Assembly: GCA_964450355.1 (NCBI GenBank)
Contig: CAYVDH010000066.1
Span: forward strand, 1-17,678
Direction: 5' to 3'
DNA length: 17,678 nucleotides
Source of the DNA: CAYVDH01 sp964450355
GTDB taxonomy: Bacteria > Bacteroidota > Bacteroidia > NS11-12g > UBA955
A program made the translations under genes and the position numbers. The notes under the pieces were generated by a model that saw only the letters and a list, made by a program, of their open reading frames with translations, was not told the origin of the DNA and did no database searches. Shown here one piece after another: positions 14,380-17,678 of this stretch; positions within the stretch are counted from its first letter, which is position 1, and each line of letters begins with the position of its first letter.

Positions 14380-16488
14380 TTGACAGAAGAACAATTAAAC
14401 GAAGGCAATGCTACTACAGTAGAAGCAACCCCTAAAACAACAAAAAAACAAAATTCAGAATCCAATGAAAACCAACCTGGTGATTTCGATTGGAGCATGG
14501 ACAAAGCAGGTTTTAGTAATTACAACTCTGCACAACACCAAGAATTAGTGAATTTGTATTCCAATTCTTTAAAAAGCTTAACCCAAAATCAACTTATTTC
14601 AGGAACTATTGTTTCTCTATCAGACAGAGAAGTAGTGGTGAATGTAGGCTTTAAATCTGATGGAATCATTTCTAGAAATGAATTCAGAGATTTGCCTAGC
14701 ATCAATGTTGGTGATAAAGTGGAGGTGTATTTAGAAACAGTTGAAGACGCCAATGGCCAATTGATTATCTCAAGAAAACGAGCTATTCAAGAAAAAGCTT
14801 GGGATCACATCATCAAAGCTATGGAAGAAAACACCATCATGAAAGGTTTGGTAAAAACCAGAACTAAAGGTGGATTAGTAGTTGATGTTTTAGGTATTGA
14901 TGCCTTTTTACCAGGTTCTCAAATTGACATAAAACCTATTAAAGATTATGATCAATACGTTGGTAAAGACATGGAATTCAAAATTGTGAAAGTAAACGAT
15001 GTGTTTAAAAACGTTGTTATCTCTCACAAAGCACTTATTGAAGACGATATCGAAGCTCAAAAATCTGACATTTTATCTAAATTAGAAAAAGGTCAAGTTC
15101 TTGAAGGAATAGTGAAAAACATAGCTCCATTTGGAGTGTTTGTTGACTTAGGTGGTATAGACGGATTATTACATATCACCGATATTTCATGGGGAAGAAT
15201 CAATCATCCTGATGAATTATTAAAATTAGATCAAAAAATCAACGTGGTTGTGTTGGAGTTTGATGACGAGAAAAAAAGAATTTCTTTGGGCATGAAACAA
15301 CTTTCTGAACACCCTTGGGATACTCTTGGCGAAATTAAAGTTGGCGACAAAGTGAAAGGTAAAGTTTCTACAGTGGCTGATTATGGTGCATTCATCGAAA
15401 TCAAACCAGGTGTTGAAGGTTTAGTTCACGTTTCAGAAATGAGTTGGAGTAGCCATTTAAGAAGTCCACATGAATTCTTAAAAGTAGGTGACGATGTTGA
15501 AGCAGTTGTTATGACCATTGAAAAAGATGAACATAAAATGTCTTTAGGCATTAAACAACTTTCTGCTGATCCTTGGAGTTCAATCATTGAAAAATACAAA
15601 GTAGGAAGTAAACACAAAGGAATAGTTAAAAATTTAACCAGTTACGGATTATTCATCGAACTTGAAGAAGGTGTAGATGGATTAATTCACGTTTCTGATT
15701 TGTCTTGGACTAAAAAAATCAAACATCCTTCAGAATTCATTAAAAAAGATGAATCAATAGACGTAGTTGTTTTAGAAGTAGATGGTGAAAATAGAAGATT
15801 GTCTTTAGGACACAAACAATTAGAAGAAAATCCTTGGGATACTTTTGAAACTATCTTCTCATTAAATTCAATCCACGATGGTACCATCGTAGGAGTTAAT
15901 GATAAAGGTGCTAACGTTCAATTGCAATATGGAATTGAAGGTTTTGCTCCTAAACGTCATTTAGTGAAAGAAAATGGTGGAAAAGTAAAAGAAGACGAAG
16001 TACTACCATTCCAAGTAATTGAATTTAGTAAAGAAAACAAAAGCATTGTTCTATCTCATACCAACACTTGGAAAGCCGATGATAAAGCTAAAAAATCTGA
16101 AGATACTAAAGGTTCAGAAAAATCAAGCAAAAAATCATCTTCTAAACCAACTGAAAAACAATCTATGGGTGAATTAGATGCATTCAGCGATCTTAAAGCC
16201 ATGTTTGATAGCGCTAATTCTAACACTAAAGAGAAAAAATCTGAATCAAAAAAACCTGCTATTGAAACTGTTGAAAATACAACTTCAGTTGATGGTGATG
16301 ATTTGAAAAAAATCAATGGTGTTGGTCCAGCATTTGAAAAAAGATTGAACGCTCTTGGTATCTTTACTTACGATGATTTAATCAACTTAACTGATGAGAA
16401 AATAGCTGAGTTAGAAACCAAAGACAGCATGACAAGCTTGGATCAATGGCACGCTTGGATGGATGAAGCTAAAACGTTAAAAGCTTAA
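14380..16488 (+). CDS. rpsA: 30S ribosomal protein S1 with C-terminal helix-hairpin-helix extension
   Basis: S1 binds mRNA on the 30S subunit and helps initiation. The 702-residue product starts at TTG, fixed by the Shine-Dalgarno site and an in-frame stop just upstream. An acidic leader with DFDWSMDKAGF (35-45) is followed by six S1 domains at about 70-134, 150-218, 236-308, 321-393, 408-480 and 496-562. Domains 3-5 are the best conserved (GVFVDLGGIDGLLHITDISW; GAFIEIKPGVEGLVHVSEMSW; GLFIELEEGVDGLIHVSDLSW). A low-complexity Lys/Ser/Glu linker (about 565-635) then leads to a helix-hairpin-helix-like domain, DDLKKINGVGPAFEKRLNAL (640-659) with the following IFTYDDLINLTDEKIAEL. Typical S1 in this phylum, as I recall, is nearer 600 residues, so the linker and domain are an addition. 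It is a single-gene unit with its own promoter and terminator. Confidence 0.95.
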   Translation: MTEEQLNEGNATTVEATPKTTKKQNSESNENQPGDFDWSMDKAGFSNYNSAQHQELVNLYSNSLKSLTQNQLISGTIVSLSDREVVVNVGFKSDGIISRNEFRDLPSINVGDKVEVYLETVEDANGQLIISRKRAIQEKAWDHIIKAMEENTIMKGLVKTRTKGGLVVDVLGIDAFLPGSQIDIKPIKDYDQYVGKDMEFKIVKVNDVFKNVVISHKALIEDDIEAQKSDILSKLEKGQVLEGIVKNIAPFGVFVDLGGIDGLLHITDISWGRINHPDELLKLDQKINVVVLEFDDEKKRISLGMKQLSEHPWDTLGEIKVGDKVKGKVSTVADYGAFIEIKPGVEGLVHVSEMSWSSHLRSPHEFLKVGDDVEAVVMTIEKDEHKMSLGIKQLSADPWSSIIEKYKVGSKHKGIVKNLTSYGLFIELEEGVDGLIHVSDLSWTKKIKHPSEFIKKDESIDVVVLEVDGENRRLSLGHKQLEENPWDTFETIFSLNSIHDGTIVGVNDKGANVQLQYGIEGFAPKRHLVKENGGKVKEDEVLPFQVIEFSKENKSIVLSHTNTWKADDKAKKSEDTKGSEKSSKKSSSKPTEKQSMGELDAFSDLKAMFDSANSNTKEKKSESKKPAIETVENTTSVDGDDLKKINGVGPAFEKRLNALGIFTYDDLINLTDEKIAELETKDSMTSLDQWHAWMDEAKTLKA

Positions 16489-16507
16489 TAAAAAACATAA
16501 AATACTC

Positions 16508-16541
16508 AAAAAAAGGGCTGAATAACATCAGCCCTTTTTTT
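16508..16541. terminator. Bidirectional terminator between rpsA and the convergent lipoprotein gene
   Basis: AAAAAAAGGGCTGA (16508-16521) and TCAGCCCTTTTTTT (16528-16541) form a perfect 14-bp stem with a 6-nt loop (ATAACA). With A and T tracts on both arms it can stop transcription from rpsA (plus) and from the gene ending at 16583 (minus). Confidence 0.9.
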
Positions 16542-16582
16542 ATTTTAGAAACGTTAGAGAGGATAGAGACAATAGAATTAAA

Positions 16583-17212
16583 TTACAAACTTGATAACAA
16601 AGAAAATGTGAGTTCCCCATTAAAAAATAGTATATCCAACACGATTAGAAACAATAAAATTAAAGCTAAAATCCAATCTACCATTGCTACCTGCACTAAC
16701 ATAAATATCAATAGGATGATTGCAATGGCTAATATTACCAATGCAACAACCATTAATCCATCTATTAATCCTCCTATAAAATCTCCTAAGTAATTATCCT
16801 TAACATTGGTACCTTCTGATATCGAGTTTTTACTTTGATTTTCTTCTCTTTCTATCATTGATAAATTGGACTTCTGTTTAGTTTTATTCATTTTTATTTT
16901 TTCATTTTTAGGTTTTAATTCTTCTTTTGACAGTTCTAGAAATTTGATTGTCTGTTTTAATGATGCTTGAATTTGCAATGAATCTTTGTTATTTGAAAAA
17001 GGCAAAACTAGATCTTTGATGTTGTTGCTTTGCGCTATTCTTAATTGTTTTTTATCTGCTTTTTTTGCCTGAAATTCAATTTGATTTTCAACTTTTCCTA
17101 TGTTTGTTTCAATTCTCCATCCCCTATTATATCTGCATTTGGTCATCATACAAGATGGTAAAAAAGATACTAAAACAATTCCTAGAGCTAATATTTTTAA
17201 TTTATTTTTCAT
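16583..17212 (-). CDS. Lipoprotein with C-terminal membrane helices, function unknown
   Basis: This 209-residue protein starts with a lipoprotein signal (MKNKLKILALGIVLVSFLPSC); the lipobox LPSC puts lipidated Cys at position 21. Right after it comes MMTKCRYNRGWRIE, similar to a short basic/aromatic motif (KRxYRxGY-like) that I recall near the N-terminus of small Bacteroidota lipoproteins with membrane tails. The middle (about 40-135) is charged and Lys/Glu/Asn-rich, probably disordered or helical. The C-terminal third is strongly hydrophobic: a Gly-rich entry (DFIGGLIDGLMVV), then segments at about 153-175 and 178-196. A protein with both a lipid anchor and transmembrane helices should stay in the inner membrane. 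It converges on rpsA and shares its terminator. I do not recognise a named family. Confidence 0.75.
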   Translation of the reverse strand: MKNKLKILALGIVLVSFLPSCMMTKCRYNRGWRIETNIGKVENQIEFQAKKADKKQLRIAQSNNIKDLVLPFSNNKDSLQIQASLKQTIKFLELSKEELKPKNEKIKMNKTKQKSNLSMIEREENQSKNSISEGTNVKDNYLGDFIGGLIDGLMVVALVILAIAIILLIFMLVQVAMVDWILALILLFLIVLDILFFNGELTFSLLSSL

Positions 17213-17473
17213 GCGATTTGGTATTTATTGAATACAAAAATGAATGATAAATAAATCAATTTTCAGTATTTTACATAATACAAATTTACATGAATAGCAT
17301 TTTACCATAAAACTCGGTAGCATGTAAACAGAAAATATCTAAAAGTGCAAAAAATGTCAATAAGAAATATATTTTAGCAATAATCAATAATATTAATCTG
17401 GCCAATTACGAAAACGTGCAAAAAAATAGCCGAAACTTTAATTTCGGCTATTTATAAAATATTTAAAATTTGA
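17213..17473. other. Intergenic region with an imperfect inverted repeat
   Basis: This 261-bp AT-rich stretch separates the lipoprotein gene from the Deg protease. It holds the protease terminator (17421-17453) and an inverted repeat TTTACATG (17285-17292) / CATGTAAA (17321-17328), with an inner TACC (17303-17306) / GGTA (17316-17319) pair. I see no coding capacity and no RNA gene that I can name. A CATTTTTG near 17241 on the minus strand is one base from a -7 element for the lipoprotein gene. Confidence 0.5.
17421..17453 (-). terminator. Rho-independent terminator of the Deg/HtrA protease gene
   Basis: AAATAGCCGAAA (17424-17435) pairs perfectly with TTTCGGCTATTT (17442-17453) across a 6-nt loop, a 12-bp stem. 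On the minus strand it is followed by a T run (complement of the A run from 17421), 20 nt after the protease stop codon. Confidence 0.88.
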
Positions 17474-17678
17474 TTATTTTTCTATCTTTAACCCTACAAC
17501 ATGATCGGTTCCATCGGGATTTTTACCTTCAATTAAAATTGCACCCTCTGCATTTTCTAAAATTGATTTCACATTGGATATGCTGTAAACAGATTGTTTG
17601 TCAATTTTAGTGATGATAAATCCTTCTGGCAATTTTCCTTTAAATGGACCTTTATCTACTTTAGTTACTTTCACACCA
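17474..17678 (-). CDS. Deg/HtrA serine protease, C-terminal PDZ fragment (cut by window edge)
   Basis: About 68 codons at the right edge encode the end of a PDZ domain: GVKVTKVDKGPFKGKLPEGF, then IITKIDKQSVYSISNVKSIL and a final strand ending GLKIEK. The GFIITKI...V...VKSI pattern matches the second PDZ domain of periplasmic DegP/DegQ-type proteases of Bacteroidota. The frame runs open through the window edge, so no start lies in view; an in-frame GTG at 17674 is interior sequence. The catalytic triad and first PDZ domain are outside the window. These proteases degrade or refold misfolded envelope proteins. The gene ends before its own strong terminator. Confidence 0.78.
   Translation of the reverse strand, partial: GVKVTKVDKGPFKGKLPEGFIITKIDKQSVYSISNVKSILENAEGAILIEGKNPDGTDHVVGLKIEK

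Noticed and set aside
16056..16316. Minus-strand 86-codon frame in the S1 linker
   Set aside because: It arises from low-complexity Lys/Ser/Glu codons read on the opposite strand.
1..17678. CRISPR arrays, tRNA/rRNA genes, insertion sequences, phage or toxin-antitoxin genes
   Set aside because: Read on both strands, I saw no spaced direct repeats, cloverleaf sequences, transposase motifs or related genes.

Overview
The window looks like a draft-assembly contig from a low-GC member of the Bacteroidota. The grounds are: a secreted protein ending in a type IX secretion (T9SS) C-terminal domain; promoters of the Bacteroidota form (TTTG, about 19 bp, TAnnTTTG); A-rich start regions with almost no Shine-Dalgarno sequences; and protein families typical of the phylum (PDZ-type Deg protease, long S1 with an N-terminal acidic/aromatic leader, SulP transporter, M23 peptidase). 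I cannot place it below phylum. A run of exactly 100 Ns at 4758-4857 marks a scaffold gap inside a gene. No rRNA, tRNA, CRISPR array, insertion sequence or prophage gene was seen.

Layout. Positions 1-2802 (minus) hold a tightly packed operon read leftwards: a secreted M23 peptidase, a Bcp/PrxQ peroxiredoxin (4-bp ATGA overlap) and a SulP anion transporter (3-nt spacing, cut by the window edge). Positions 2894-5127 (plus) hold a two-gene unit: an orphan RnfD/NqrB-like membrane protein that lacks the flavinylation segment, and an exported DUF2330 protein that contains the assembly gap. Positions 5233-6993 (plus) encode a DEAD-box RNA helicase with a DbpA-type RNA-binding domain. Positions 7028-8484 (minus) hold a transaldolase followed by a voltage-gated-type potassium channel with a small Cys/His tail. 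Positions 8539-11552 (minus) hold a TPR protein and a large T9SS-exported protein. Positions 11641 to about 13734 (minus) encode RecG, whose start is abnormal.

From 13745 rightwards, a textbook promoter drives a small Ala/Thr-rich lipoprotein that ends in a clear terminator. Next is rpsA (ribosomal protein S1), which starts at TTG behind a strong Shine-Dalgarno sequence and carries a C-terminal helix-hairpin-helix extension. A perfect 14-bp bidirectional terminator separates rpsA from a convergent lipoprotein gene with C-terminal membrane helices (16583-17212, minus). The window ends in the last PDZ domain of a Deg/HtrA protease (minus) with its own terminator.

Most of this is ordinary core-genome content. 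The points most worth a second look are the RnfD-like/DUF2330 pair, the unusual translation start and HhH fusion of rpsA, and the missing canonical start of recG. I found no clear evidence of a defence system or other wholly new multi-gene system.
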